In this document: one piece after another, positions 8,367-18,061 of the stretch | Layout: the number at the start of each line of letters is the position of its first letter | How positions within the stretch are numbered: position 1 is the first letter of the stretch | Assembly (NCBI GenBank): GCA_001460835.1 | Contig: CYKH01001400.1 | Coordinates: 109,566 to 173,565 of the forward strand | DNA: 64,000 nucleotides | Direction of reading: 5' to 3' | From: Bodo saltans | Lineage: Eukaryota; Euglenozoa; Kinetoplastea; Eubodonida; Bodonidae | Notes under the pieces: model-generated | What the model saw: the letters and a program-made list of their open reading frames with translations, nothing else | Told to the model about the DNA's origin: nothing | The model's database searches: none | Position numbers and translations under genes: made by a program

Positions 8367-9670
8367 CAACAAAGAAAATAAAAACCCACACTACTGTTCT
8401 CCCCCGTACAAACATCACACGGATGAACAACCATAACATCTTTTTTAAAAAAGAAGGAATAAGTACCAAGCAAACTATCAACGAGCGAGAGGACGAGCCA
8501 AAAAGAAAATTCGCAGCCAAGACAGCAAGCAAAAACAGCCACAAATAGATATCACTTTTGTTCTCTTTCGAGGATGAATGAATGTAAGCGGATCAAAAAA
8601 GCAGCACAAATCCTGGATAAGGAGATGTGAAGAGTCTTGGAGCGCATGTTAAGAGAGCGGCAAAACTAGGTTGATAGTAGACTTTTACGTTTCCTTCACC
8701 GTTTGTTTGTTTTTGTTCCCATTGGAGATCATTGCCGCAATGCTGCAATTGCTCCGCGGCAATTTGCTGCGCCAACTTTTTTCTTCGTTTTTTTTTACCA
8801 CCATCACATTTTCCTACTTTTTTTCTTAACGTTGTGTCGCAAGAGTTCTTCCATTTATGTTTATTTACCTCTCGTTACGGATATTTTCAAACCCTACCAA
8901 ATCTTTTATTGTTTTCATTTCCAAAGGTTGATGACTCAGCCTTTACATCGCGAAAGGGGTTCGCCTCTTCCTCAACATTAGGTTTTTCTTTTTTTTGAAA
9001 GATGTTCGCAAACCAAAGTATGGCTGGATTTTGTTGATTATCGCCGTGTGTTGTCATTAGTGTACGTTGTGCATGTTTGGTGTGTGTGTATTTTTCCCAG
9101 GTGTTTTGCCCCAATTGTTTTCGCCCACGCACCTCCAATCCTTCTGTGATGCGGTGAAGGTTATTATTTATTCAATGCACCTCTCTCTGTGGTTTATGTG
9201 TTTGTTTGCTCCCCATCGCCCTTGTGATTACACACAGCTGCCAATCATCGTGAGGCATTCTTTTCTAGTCCACGGACAGACACTGGTACGACGCGAAAAA
9301 CAAAAAGTAGATAATGAAAAGAAATGAAACGTTAATTTAGCCCTTGGCGTGTCTTTTATCCCATTTTTCTTTATTATTATTTCCTTTATTACTTTCAATG
9401 CGATCCGCTTACCAACAACCCCCCACTCAACTTCATGGAATGATCGGTCGCAACTAGTTGGGCCGCCTTTCCAACCCCCTCCCGCACTTTTTTTTGTGGC
9501 CTCAACAATATATTTGCGATGTCTGATTCACAAAGTCTTAAATGAGTGGAAACTTGCGTGCGCGTTATTATTATGATTGCCATCTCATCGAATCACCTTC
9601 TCTTTCTCTTTGGTTCAGGTGATATTTTGAGGGCATACGTTAACGCAGAATTCATCAACGAACGAAACGA
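8367..9670. other. 1.3 kb gene-free stretch
   Basis: No convincing ORF or RNA gene is seen. The stretch has many T and CT tracts (for example 8776-8830 and 9349-9400), and short ORFs in it translate to Phe-rich strings typical of pyrimidine-rich untranslated DNA. It probably holds a long 3' UTR and the trans-splicing signals of the kinase gene at 9671. It is by far the largest gap between genes in the window. Confidence 0.6.
9596..9618 (+). promoter_or_regulatory. Putative trans-splice acceptor for the 9671 kinase gene
   Basis: A 16-base pyrimidine tract (9596-9611) is followed by the first AG at 9617-9618, 53 bases before the ATG at 9671. This matches the tract-plus-first-AG arrangement of kinetoplastid spliced-leader acceptors. 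Confidence 0.5.
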
Positions 9671-12600
9671 ATGGCTTCAAGTATTCGATCATTGATTGCT
9701 GATGTATCAGTCACGTGCCAGCTCGCCGTAGTCATCATGCGGTACACGTCGTTCGCAACGTTGCTGCGATTACGAACCTATGAACTGAAGAAGGGGCTCC
9801 AATACGATGCTAGAAACGAAGTCGACGAACATCAGGCCGTTGCTGGCAGTGATGGAAGTAGCCACCAAGCCGCCATAGAAGATAGTGACAAGTCCTTCTT
9901 AGCTGCCCTGTGGCCCTCTGAGGTGCTGGGTAAAGCATGTGAATTGGATTCCACTACATCATGGGCGCACTCAACCACTTCGATTGTTAGTGTGGGGGTG
10001 TGGACGGTGCTCAGCTGTTTCTTGCCATTCTCAGCGAACCCGCTGCACATCGCAATTGTTTTGTTGGTCCTATTCGCGTTCGCGTGGGTGGCGTTGCTGG
10101 CCTCGAGCCCAGTCAGAGCCCTCTTGCAGCGAATGTGTGATAGCGCTGCACCTCCCTCTCCAAACTCATCCGTTCGCATTGAGTCGGACTCGTCCACATC
10201 GTCCAATACTCGCCGATGTTTTCATTTTGTACTCAAGCAGTTTTTATGTGGTCGTGTGCAAGGGGCTGTGCTGTTGTTTTGTGTTGGGCTGCTTGTATCG
10301 CTTCAAGGGCAATATATCCTTCGATACGCAGCGCCATCTGGTAGCAATATCGTCGATACCGGTGTTGGCGTCTCTGTCTATGATGGCACCCATAAAGTTA
10401 CTTCAGCGTACGGTCTAGATAGGTCTCTCATCTCCTTAGATAAGATCGCGTTTCAAATCGGGATCTTACAACTCCTATTCTCGTCAGTGTTCCGTTTACC
10501 AATATTGTGGGTCTTGATTTGCAGCGTGATCCACATGATTGTGCTTTTATGCCAGATCCCAACATCATCGACCAGCTTGTTCAATCGTAGAGAGATTGGA
10601 GGCGTACTCTTCTCTGCGCTGATCACATGGTTTGTGCTTCCCGTATGGCTCACAGTGTCAATTGCCGCACGCTTCCGGCTGTCGACGAAAGCCGAAGCTG
10701 AAGCAGCAGTTGCATGGAGCTTGGACACTCCCCAGGACAACAAACGCATGATATATGGTGTATCGAGCCAAGATTCATCGAGCGGAAACATCCTTCCCAC
10801 CTCTTCAGCAAATGCCGGACTTCCATCTGCTACAAAAGCCAGTGCTGGGGACGATGATATCGTCCCGACTGGCGCTCCTTTGGGAGGTCTCCTTGCCTCG
10901 TCACAAAATCAGTTGGTGAATTCATCAGGGCACCGACGCTCTTCCGGAGTACGCCTCCCCCACAAGTGCATTCACTCTGGAGGCTTGGCCAATGACGACA
11001 AGGGAACTCTTGCCATGCCCTCGATTGTATTGGACATGAATGGTGTGATCGTTGACGCCAGCACTTCATTTTGTCGCATGTGCCATGTGGAAGACGTGTC
11101 TCTCTTGCTGCATCGCAGCCTAGAGTCTGTGCTCGAGTGGTTCGACGTGGATGAAGTCGGTGCTGTTGTGCAAACCCTTCGGGACGCAGCACGCGCTGAA
11201 CCATTGCGAGCAGTGGCAGCGACACAAATCGACCTCTGTATGAAATTCGGTGGAATTTCGCTGGAATCTCGCTGGCCAAAGCGGGTGCTCATCAGAGGAT
11301 ACGGGACCGCAACAGTCGCTGTTGAAACAGGTGAATTCTCTCCTGCTGAAAACGAGGAGACGTTCACGCCGTCCAAGTCCCAAACGCTTAACAGCGCCGA
11401 AGGTTGCTTCGCAGTTGTGATGGATGTTGCACGTGTACGCGTTGGAAGGCCTGGTAGCGCTGTAGACTCTCCTCAGCCTTCAGCAATCGACCGAGTCGTC
11501 CTCCGCCAGCCGATGCTGCACGCTGCGCTTGATATCTTACCCCTTTCTGCGATGCTATTTCAGCGGAACACAGGCTCGATTCTTTTGTGGAACAAGGCTT
11601 TACAGCGCATGACAAACCTCACGCCATTTGACATGCTAGGTGCCAACGCGTACCGCGAGACGCTTGGAACTGAGGAGGCCCCGTACCTCCTGCCCATACC
11701 ACACGAGGGACAACCTCTGTTTCCCCATTATGGAGAGTGTAAGGTGCTGTTAGCTGATGTTGGGGCGGCGAAAACGATTTCATTTGCCTTGTACGAATGG
11801 CCATCCCATTCGCAATGCGATGTCCTCCTGTGCCTCTTTGATAGAGCGGTGCAGCATGTTGGCCGGTGGCACCACGCAAGTACCAACAGTGGGACACTGG
11901 GGCAGAGTCTAAATTACCGAAGTCGAATGGAGCAGTACTCACAGCACGTTTTACAATCACTGCTTCGGAATGTAACTGAGTTTACTCGTGCTGCTAGTCA
12001 ACCATCACAGCAGCAGCAGCAACAGATGGGAGCAGGACCAAAGCAGCAGCAACTTCATCTGGAGCGTCTTGAAGCGTTCGCAGATTCGATGATCCAGCTG
12101 ACAAAAACACTTGCCAAGTCTCAGCTGCCAGAGAAAAATGCCTCTCAAGGTACTCGTACTCCCATCGAAGGGACAACAAGAAGTGAAACACCCATCCAGA
12201 CGTTTGTTGGGATTGGTGGCGATATTGGTCATTCGCTCCCATTGCTTGCACCTATGCCACTCCCACCTCCCATCCCCACAGGAGCCTGGGGGAAACTTGT
12301 GTCCCAAGATCCATCTCAGTGCGATGGTTGTATTTTCGTGACCCCATTAGGGAAGGAGTTCACATTTGGTCGGAGTGCTAAATGCACTCTTATCATTGCG
12401 GATACGTTCGTGTCAAGTGTTCAATTTAGCATTGTACGAAGCCAAAGTGTGAAAGGGCCTCAAGTGACATTATTTGACCACAGCGTGAACGGTACGTATG
12501 TGAATGTCAAGAAGGTGGGCAAGGGTCGTACATGTCCGCTTCGCCACAACGATTTGATCACGTTCCGATTGAGCAGCAGCCGCTTTTTCCTTGGTTTTGT

Positions 12601-13996
12601 ATTTCAGCTCATTGAAGCCGAAGGGCGAGTGGGAGGTGGTGTGCCTGGCGCTAACTCAAGTGGCACGACTCGCTCAAGTTCAGCGGAACGGAAGGTTGCG
12701 GACTCCAACAACTCACGGGCAACTTCGCAGCACCACTTCAGTGTTCCCCATAGCAAAATTTCGCAAGCAGGAGACGTGACGCCAAGCGCAGCTTCCATCT
12801 CAACAGCACCTGCCTCCATTCCACTGCGGCGAAAACGACACGATCCTCACGCAGCCCCCATCGAGTGGAAGATTGGCGAAGAACTTCTTGGCAAGGGTGG
12901 CAATGCAGAAGTCTTCCTCGGCATCAACCTCACCAATGGCAAACTCATTGCAGTGAAACGTGTTCCACTACCGAGAGACAGCAACAGCATGCAATACCGG
13001 CAGTATCAAAGCTTGCAGGAAGAAATCTCGATGCTTACCAACGCTGAGCACCCTAACATCGTCCATTACTACGGATGTTCTCAAAGTGCAACTCATCTCA
13101 ACATTCTATTAGAGTTCGTTCCCGGTGGGTCGCTGCGTCACTTACTGGACAACTTTGGTGCACTTGGGGATGGAGTGATTTTCTCGTACCTTGACCAAGC
13201 ACTGCGAGGTCTTGCCTATCTGCATAGTCGCGATATTGTTCATTCTGATGTCAAGTCGGCGAACATTCTCGTGACAGACAAGGGGAAAGTGAAACTGACT
13301 GACTTCGGAACTGCAAGGCTTCTAACTCATGCTCAAAACACAATACCTGCTTCTGTGCAATCTGAAGCACTCGATGCAGTGCCAAACGTCAACGACAAAA
13401 GTGGCAACTCTGGAGCGTCTGGTGGGAGCTCCGGCAACAAAAACACGGTGGTGGGAACATTGTTATGGATGGCACCCGAGTTAGTGCGAGGTCAAAGCAA
13501 GCCAAGCAAAGCATCAGACGTGTGGTCACTTGGGTGTACCATCGTTGAAATGATCACTGCAGAATTCCCCTGGAATGAATACGACTTCGAAACGGAAGAA
13601 CAAATTGCAAACTTGCTGACGCACACGTTGGAGCCACCAGAGGTTGCAGATACAAAGAACCGACTCATTGCCGACATCGCTCGAAAGTGTCTTCAACTAG
13701 ACCCAACAAAACGACCAACATGCCAAGAGCTGCTCCAAATGTTGGCCGACCAACGCAATGCAGAGACAACGGAGGATCCAGGTCTCGATACCAGCGACGG
13801 AATGGCTCGGGAAACAGTAAGCTTCTCTGAGTCGCACAATGATTTCCCAAAGTTCAGTAGTGGCCAACAGTTCCAATCCCCACTTGACCCCTCTACCTCC
13901 CAGGGTGGGTCGACTACTGCAAACTCAGCAGAATGGGAATTCCAAGAAGTGGTCGAGCAACTGGACGCAGCACAACGCCTCGTACATCGTGATTAG
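9671..13996 (+). CDS. Polytopic membrane Ser/Thr kinase with PAS-like, FHA and MEKK-like kinase domains
   Basis: 1441 residues. About six hydrophobic segments lie between residues 95 and 345. Residues about 450-560 (SIVLDMNGVIVDASTSF) and 613-720 look like two PAS sensor folds. An FHA domain occupies about 883-985 with GRSAKC and NGTYVN; the usual phosphothreonine-contact SxxH is SVQF here. The kinase is at about 1064-1355: glycine loop GKGGNAEVFLG, AVKRV, catalytic HSDVKSANIL (HSD rather than HRD), TDFG, and GTLLWMAPE. A Gly/Ser insert lies in the activation segment. It resembles the STE11/MEKK group. The layout suggests a membrane sensor kinase that couples a PAS-detected cue and phosphopeptide binding to a MAP-kinase-type cascade; ligand and substrates are unknown. 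Confidence 0.88.
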   Translation: MASSIRSLIADVSVTCQLAVVIMRYTSFATLLRLRTYELKKGLQYDARNEVDEHQAVAGSDGSSHQAAIEDSDKSFLAALWPSEVLGKACELDSTTSWAHSTTSIVSVGVWTVLSCFLPFSANPLHIAIVLLVLFAFAWVALLASSPVRALLQRMCDSAAPPSPNSSVRIESDSSTSSNTRRCFHFVLKQFLCGRVQGAVLLFCVGLLVSLQGQYILRYAAPSGSNIVDTGVGVSVYDGTHKVTSAYGLDRSLISLDKIAFQIGILQLLFSSVFRLPILWVLICSVIHMIVLLCQIPTSSTSLFNRREIGGVLFSALITWFVLPVWLTVSIAARFRLSTKAEAEAAVAWSLDTPQDNKRMIYGVSSQDSSSGNILPTSSANAGLPSATKASAGDDDIVPTGAPLGGLLASSQNQLVNSSGHRRSSGVRLPHKCIHSGGLANDDKGTLAMPSIVLDMNGVIVDASTSFCRMCHVEDVSLLLHRSLESVLEWFDVDEVGAVVQTLRDAARAEPLRAVAATQIDLCMKFGGISLESRWPKRVLIRGYGTATVAVETGEFSPAENEETFTPSKSQTLNSAEGCFAVVMDVARVRVGRPGSAVDSPQPSAIDRVVLRQPMLHAALDILPLSAMLFQRNTGSILLWNKALQRMTNLTPFDMLGANAYRETLGTEEAPYLLPIPHEGQPLFPHYGECKVLLADVGAAKTISFALYEWPSHSQCDVLLCLFDRAVQHVGRWHHASTNSGTLGQSLNYRSRMEQYSQHVLQSLLRNVTEFTRAASQPSQQQQQQMGAGPKQQQLHLERLEAFADSMIQLTKTLAKSQLPEKNASQGTRTPIEGTTRSETPIQTFVGIGGDIGHSLPLLAPMPLPPPIPTGAWGKLVSQDPSQCDGCIFVTPLGKEFTFGRSAKCTLIIADTFVSSVQFSIVRSQSVKGPQVTLFDHSVNGTYVNVKKVGKGRTCPLRHNDLITFRLSSSRFFLGFVFQLIEAEGRVGGGVPGANSSGTTRSSSAERKVADSNNSRATSQHHFSVPHSKISQAGDVTPSAASISTAPASIPLRRKRHDPHAAPIEWKIGEELLGKGGNAEVFLGINLTNGKLIAVKRVPLPRDSNSMQYRQYQSLQEEISMLTNAEHPNIVHYYGCSQSATHLNILLEFVPGGSLRHLLDNFGALGDGVIFSYLDQALRGLAYLHSRDIVHSDVKSANILVTDKGKVKLTDFGTARLLTHAQNTIPASVQSEALDAVPNVNDKSGNSGASGGSSGNKNTVVGTLLWMAPELVRGQSKPSKASDVWSLGCTIVEMITAEFPWNEYDFETEEQIANLLTHTLEPPEVADTKNRLIADIARKCLQLDPTKRPTCQELLQMLADQRNAETTEDPGLDTSDGMARETVSFSESHNDFPKFSSGQQFQSPLDPSTSQGGSTTANSAEWEFQEVVEQLDAAQRLVHRD

Positions 13997-14166
13997 AGTG
14001 AAATGAGAGTGAGTGATACAAGCGCAAACAAAAAGGTCAGCCTTTATAGAACGATAGAAAATGATGTAGGCAGTTTTACGTTGTGGAACGCTAACCCTTA
14101 CAATGATACCTTTACCCATGTTATTTTCTTTAAACATGCAAGAGTTAGTTTTCTCACGTTCTTGCA

Positions 14167-16500
14167 ATGGACAACCGATACGTAGCGCTGTTGTCCGTCT
14201 ACGGCGCGCTGCTAATCGGCCCCGTTGTGTGGATCATCCACAAGCTGCTGTTCGTGCTTGATTCGATCAACCGCTACTTTGTTCGCAGGCACCAGGAGGC
14301 GTGGCCGTTCAAGACCACCCCGCACGTGCGCGAAACCCTCGTTGCGCCGCCCCCATCCGACATCGCGTCGTGGCACCTTGTCACCGAGGAGGGTCGCCAG
14401 CGGTGGGAGTACAGAGGGAAGGGCTCCGGCAAGGCACCGGAGCACACCTTCGTGGACAAGTATCACCTGGGTATCGCGCCGCAAGCGCAGGTGAAGCCCG
14501 CCCGCAGCCCGTCGGAGGCCCTCGATAGCGGCGCAGCGTTCCTGATGAAGCTGCAGCACCCAACGAGTGGCCACTGGCCAAACGACTACAGTGGCCCGAT
14601 GTTTCTGCTGCCCGGTGCCATCTTCGTCAAGTTCATCATTGCGCGGGGCGACGCGTCAAAGATGTTCAAGTTCCCCCAGCAGCGCACGGAGTTCATCCGC
14701 TACCTCCGCAACATGCAGAACCCCGATGGCGGCTGGGGCATGCACACCGAGAGCCACAGCACGATGTTTGGCTCCGTCCTGAACTTCGTCTCACTGCGGC
14801 TCCTGGGCGTGGATGCTAACGACAGTGCCGCGAAGGCTGGCTCGCGATGGATTCTGGAGCGTGGCGGTGCCTTGTCGATTCCGTCGTGGGGCAAAGTCTG
14901 GCTGTGCGTGCTTGGCCTCTACGAGTACGACGGTATCAACAGCATTCCCCCAGAGCTGTCGATCCTGCCGGACTGGCTTCCCTTCTCGCAGGGGATGTAC
15001 TGGTGTCATGCACGCATTGTCACCACTCCATTCTCGTGGTTTTACGGCAAGCGGTGGAAGGCGGATAGCCATCCGTTGCTCGAGGCCATCAAGACGGAGA
15101 TCTACGTGCAGCCCTACGCGAAAATTTCATGGGCAAAGCACCGCAGTGATGTTTTTGCGCCTGATATCTACACGCCTCATTCCTGGGTGTACACGGTTGC
15201 AAACAAGATCCTTCTCGCCTATGAGAAGGTGCACAGCAAGAAACTGCGCGAAATCGCGCTGAAGCGAGCGCTTGAGCACATCCGCTACGATGACGAGAGC
15301 ACTGACTACATCTGCCTCGGCCCTGTCAACAAGGTGCTGGACATGCTGATCACATGGCTTGTGGACGGGGAGGACTCCGCCGCGTTCAAGCGCCACGTTG
15401 AGCGCCTGGAGGACTACTTCTACATTGGCTACGACGGCATGCGCATGAGCGGGTACAACGGCTCGCAGCTGTGGGACACGTCGTTCGCAGTGCAGGCTGC
15501 CGTTGCGTGTGGCGTGGAGCAGCAGTTCGAGCGCGAGATGGCGAAGGCGTACCACTACGTCGACGTTGCCCAGGTGCGCGAGGATCCCCCGGCGGCGCAC
15601 GCGTTCTACCGCGCACGCACCAAGGGCGCCTGGAACTTCAGCACGAGGGCCCAATCGTGGCAAGTGTCCGACTGCACTGCCGAGGGCCTGCGCGTTGCCC
15701 TCCTGCTGCGCAACAAGCTCAGCGTGCTGCGCCACACGGATACGATGGACGACTCGCGGCTGTTCGACGGCGTGGACGAGATCCTGACACTGCGCTGGGC
15801 TGCCGGCGATGGCGGCTGGGGCTCGTACGAGGCGCCCCGTGGCCCGCGCTACCTGGAGCTGCTCAACTGCTCGGAGATCTACAAGGACATCATGGTGGAC
15901 TACACGTACTCGGAGTGCACCAGCAGCTGCGTCCACACGCTGTGCCTGTTCCGCAAGCAGTTCCCGCAGTACCGCATCGAGGAGGTGAACCGCGCCATCG
16001 ACGAGGGCAGCCGCTGCGTGGTCTCGAAGCAAGGACCCGATGGCAGCTTCTACGGGAGCTGGGCCGTGTGCTTCACGTACGGCGCGTGGATCGTGACCGA
16101 TGCACTTCACATGGCTGGGTTCGACGAAACGTCGCCTGTCTTCAAGAAGGCGTGTGCTTTCCTGCTCGGCAAGCAGCGCGCGGACGGCGGCTGGGGCGAG
16201 GACTTCAACTCCTGCGTCCGCCAGGTGTGGGTGGAGAACCCCGACGGCAGCCAAGTCGTCAACACCGCGTGGGCCGTGATGGCGCTGATGGCGGCTGGAG
16301 GCGCGACGCACCGCCAAGAGGTTGAACGCGGAATCCGTTTCATCATGTCGCGGCAGCTTGCCAACGGCGACTGGCCACAGGAGCGCATCAGCGGTGTGTT
16401 CAACGGCAACGCAGCGATCCACTACCCCGGCTACAAGAACTCGATGCCTGTGTGGGCACTGGGCAAGTACGCCGAGTGGCAGAAGAAGCACGGCGCGTGA
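14167..16500 (+). CDS. LSS: Lanosterol synthase (oxidosqualene cyclase)
   Basis: Cyclises 2,3-oxidosqualene in sterol synthesis at the endoplasmic reticulum. 777 residues, the usual family length plus an N-terminal hydrophobic anchor (LLSVYGALLIGPVVWII). The catalytic DCTAE motif is at residues 502-506, and several QW repeats (for example QNPDGGWG and QRADGGWGE) are present. At positions equivalent to Arabidopsis cycloartenol synthase Tyr410, His477 and Ile481 the protein has Tyr430, Gln496 and Val500. Valine at the 481 position is associated with lanosterol rather than cycloartenol as product, so lanosterol synthase is preferred. Codon use is strongly GC-biased compared with the genes on either side, suggesting high expression. 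Confidence 0.93.
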   Translation: MDNRYVALLSVYGALLIGPVVWIIHKLLFVLDSINRYFVRRHQEAWPFKTTPHVRETLVAPPPSDIASWHLVTEEGRQRWEYRGKGSGKAPEHTFVDKYHLGIAPQAQVKPARSPSEALDSGAAFLMKLQHPTSGHWPNDYSGPMFLLPGAIFVKFIIARGDASKMFKFPQQRTEFIRYLRNMQNPDGGWGMHTESHSTMFGSVLNFVSLRLLGVDANDSAAKAGSRWILERGGALSIPSWGKVWLCVLGLYEYDGINSIPPELSILPDWLPFSQGMYWCHARIVTTPFSWFYGKRWKADSHPLLEAIKTEIYVQPYAKISWAKHRSDVFAPDIYTPHSWVYTVANKILLAYEKVHSKKLREIALKRALEHIRYDDESTDYICLGPVNKVLDMLITWLVDGEDSAAFKRHVERLEDYFYIGYDGMRMSGYNGSQLWDTSFAVQAAVACGVEQQFEREMAKAYHYVDVAQVREDPPAAHAFYRARTKGAWNFSTRAQSWQVSDCTAEGLRVALLLRNKLSVLRHTDTMDDSRLFDGVDEILTLRWAAGDGGWGSYEAPRGPRYLELLNCSEIYKDIMVDYTYSECTSSCVHTLCLFRKQFPQYRIEEVNRAIDEGSRCVVSKQGPDGSFYGSWAVCFTYGAWIVTDALHMAGFDETSPVFKKACAFLLGKQRADGGWGEDFNSCVRQVWVENPDGSQVVNTAWAVMALMAAGGATHRQEVERGIRFIMSRQLANGDWPQERISGVFNGNAAIHYPGYKNSMPVWALGKYAEWQKKHGA

Positions 16501-16647
16501 GATGTCATTATCGGAGAGGTTATATAGTTGAGAATTTGCTTTGAAGTCTGCTTTCTTTTCGTTCTTCCTTGATGTTTCGTGTTGTACTTGTAATCTGGCA
16601 TCGATATTGGACGTGTATCGAAGTTCTTCTCCGTGTTGCCCACTCAC

Positions 16648-16649
16648 AG
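16648..16649 (+). promoter_or_regulatory. Putative trans-splice acceptor AG
   Basis: The pyrimidine-rich stretch near 16623-16645 ends in CACTCACAG six bases before the ATG at 16655. This decides the start of the following gene over upstream non-ATG codons. Confidence 0.5.
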
Positions 16650-16654
16650 GTAGA

Positions 16655-17938
16655 ATGTCGCGTTTCTTCTCTAGCTTCAGAAATCAACTTATTGTTTGTA
16701 GCGCTGCAGCTGTTGTCACTACATCGCTTGTTGCGGTCCGCGTCGAAAAGTTGGAGGAGGCGGAGAAGCTCGCGGCATCCATTGCACAAGGAAGCGATAT
16801 CACTGGCAATCCTGCAATCGTTCCGAAAGACTCACGTAGTGCGTCGTCGTTACATATCCTCGCAGCTGCAGAAGGATACCGTGACAGTGCTGCATTCCTT
16901 GACAGCAACAGAAACACTCTGTGGGAACTGCAAACATCGAACATGAATGCATCCTACCTAAAGAAATTAACGGAACCGTCGAAGCTACCGAAGTCATTTG
17001 GTGTTGAAGTCCTCCGAGGTACAACGTCGTATGCCTCTACAGTCACACCGATGCGTGTTGTGGGATATTTTCCCAACATAGCCCCAAAAGACTTGCATGC
17101 TCACATTACAGATCAAACACTACGGCTCAAGTGGGACAAGAACTATGATATGTTCTCCATCATGCACAGCGATGATGCTGTTCGTCTTGCGGTCTCAGTC
17201 CCAGACATTAATCAGTCGTCAATAACACACGCGGTAACGTCGGCGCTGCCGAAGGAATCTGTCGGACCGCTTCAACAAAACTGGGCGTGTCATCGGGTTT
17301 CTAGCTCTCTTTTGCAAAAGTTCGGTGTAAAAGCAAAGCTATTTCAATACGAACGAGTTTCGTGGTCAATCTTTGAAGAAGCCGCCCACGTCATCGCCTA
17401 TCGCAGCATTGTCGATCCAAAGCAAAGCTATCCCTTGGGATTTGCACCACCACCAAAACCGGTGCAAAAAGCAATCGTGAAGAAAAAGGAGAAACAAAGT
17501 CCTGTCATAGACTTCACTCAAGATCATGCAAGTTTTACAAAGATTCTGGAAATGTTCTTCAAGCGATACGAGAAGCCAGAGGATGAGAAAGTGATTATGC
17601 ATCATCAAACCATTGCTCTCCTACCCATCAGAGGCACATCCACTGCAAACTTGGAACACGCACTGCTTGACGCTCGATCGATAGGAAGTGTCACAGACAA
17701 CAGCTTCTTGGATTTTGTGTCTCAAAACAAGAAACGGATTCAAGAGTCAGGTGGTGCCGCTGTCTCCGCACAGATTCAAGGTACTCTGATGATTCTGACG
17801 TCATTGAATGAAACGCCTATCCCAAAGGCTATTCCACAGTGGGCCCAGAAGCGGGCAGCACATTTCTTCACCTCACAGGCGTACGAGATGCTCTATCATT
17901 GCGCCTTGGCTAACACCGCCAATCATCACACAAAATGA
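16655..17938 (+). CDS. START-like lipid-binding protein with N-terminal membrane anchor
   Basis: 427 residues from the ATG at 16655. A hydrophobic stretch (LIVCSAAAVVTTSLVAV) near residues 12-28 may anchor it or act as a targeting signal. Residues about 105-215 (VVGYFPNIAPKDLHAHITD, LRLKWDKNYDMF) match the pattern of START/SRPBCC folds, which carry lipids or sterols in a hydrophobic pocket; the end PIPKAIPQWAQKRAAHFF resembles the closing helix of START domains. A Lys-rich linker splits the domain near residue 270. Ligand unknown; the adjacent sterol gene is suggestive but neighbours in kinetoplastid arrays are seldom related. Confidence 0.6.
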   Translation: MSRFFSSFRNQLIVCSAAAVVTTSLVAVRVEKLEEAEKLAASIAQGSDITGNPAIVPKDSRSASSLHILAAAEGYRDSAAFLDSNRNTLWELQTSNMNASYLKKLTEPSKLPKSFGVEVLRGTTSYASTVTPMRVVGYFPNIAPKDLHAHITDQTLRLKWDKNYDMFSIMHSDDAVRLAVSVPDINQSSITHAVTSALPKESVGPLQQNWACHRVSSSLLQKFGVKAKLFQYERVSWSIFEEAAHVIAYRSIVDPKQSYPLGFAPPPKPVQKAIVKKKEKQSPVIDFTQDHASFTKILEMFFKRYEKPEDEKVIMHHQTIALLPIRGTSTANLEHALLDARSIGSVTDNSFLDFVSQNKKRIQESGGAAVSAQIQGTLMILTSLNETPIPKAIPQWAQKRAAHFFTSQAYEMLYHCALANTANHHTK

Positions 17939-18061
17939 CAATAATTTCAAAAGAAATTGTTGACCACAGTTTGTTTTGTCTATTGTTTTGAATTCGCTGT
18001 TTAACCTGAAGCTGAGCTGGACCTTGTTGCAAAAGCATTTTTCAAGGAAGAACGCAAGAAA

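Noticed and set aside
8703-9327. Short Phe-rich ORFs in the 1.3 kb gene-free stretch
   Set aside because: They arise from T tracts, lack ATG starts or conserved character, and overlap each other.
15127-16647. 506-codon ORF on the minus strand opposite lanosterol synthase
   Set aside because: It is a shadow of the GC-biased codons of the cyclase; its translation is Val/Ala/His/Arg-rich without domains and the plus-strand gene is certain.
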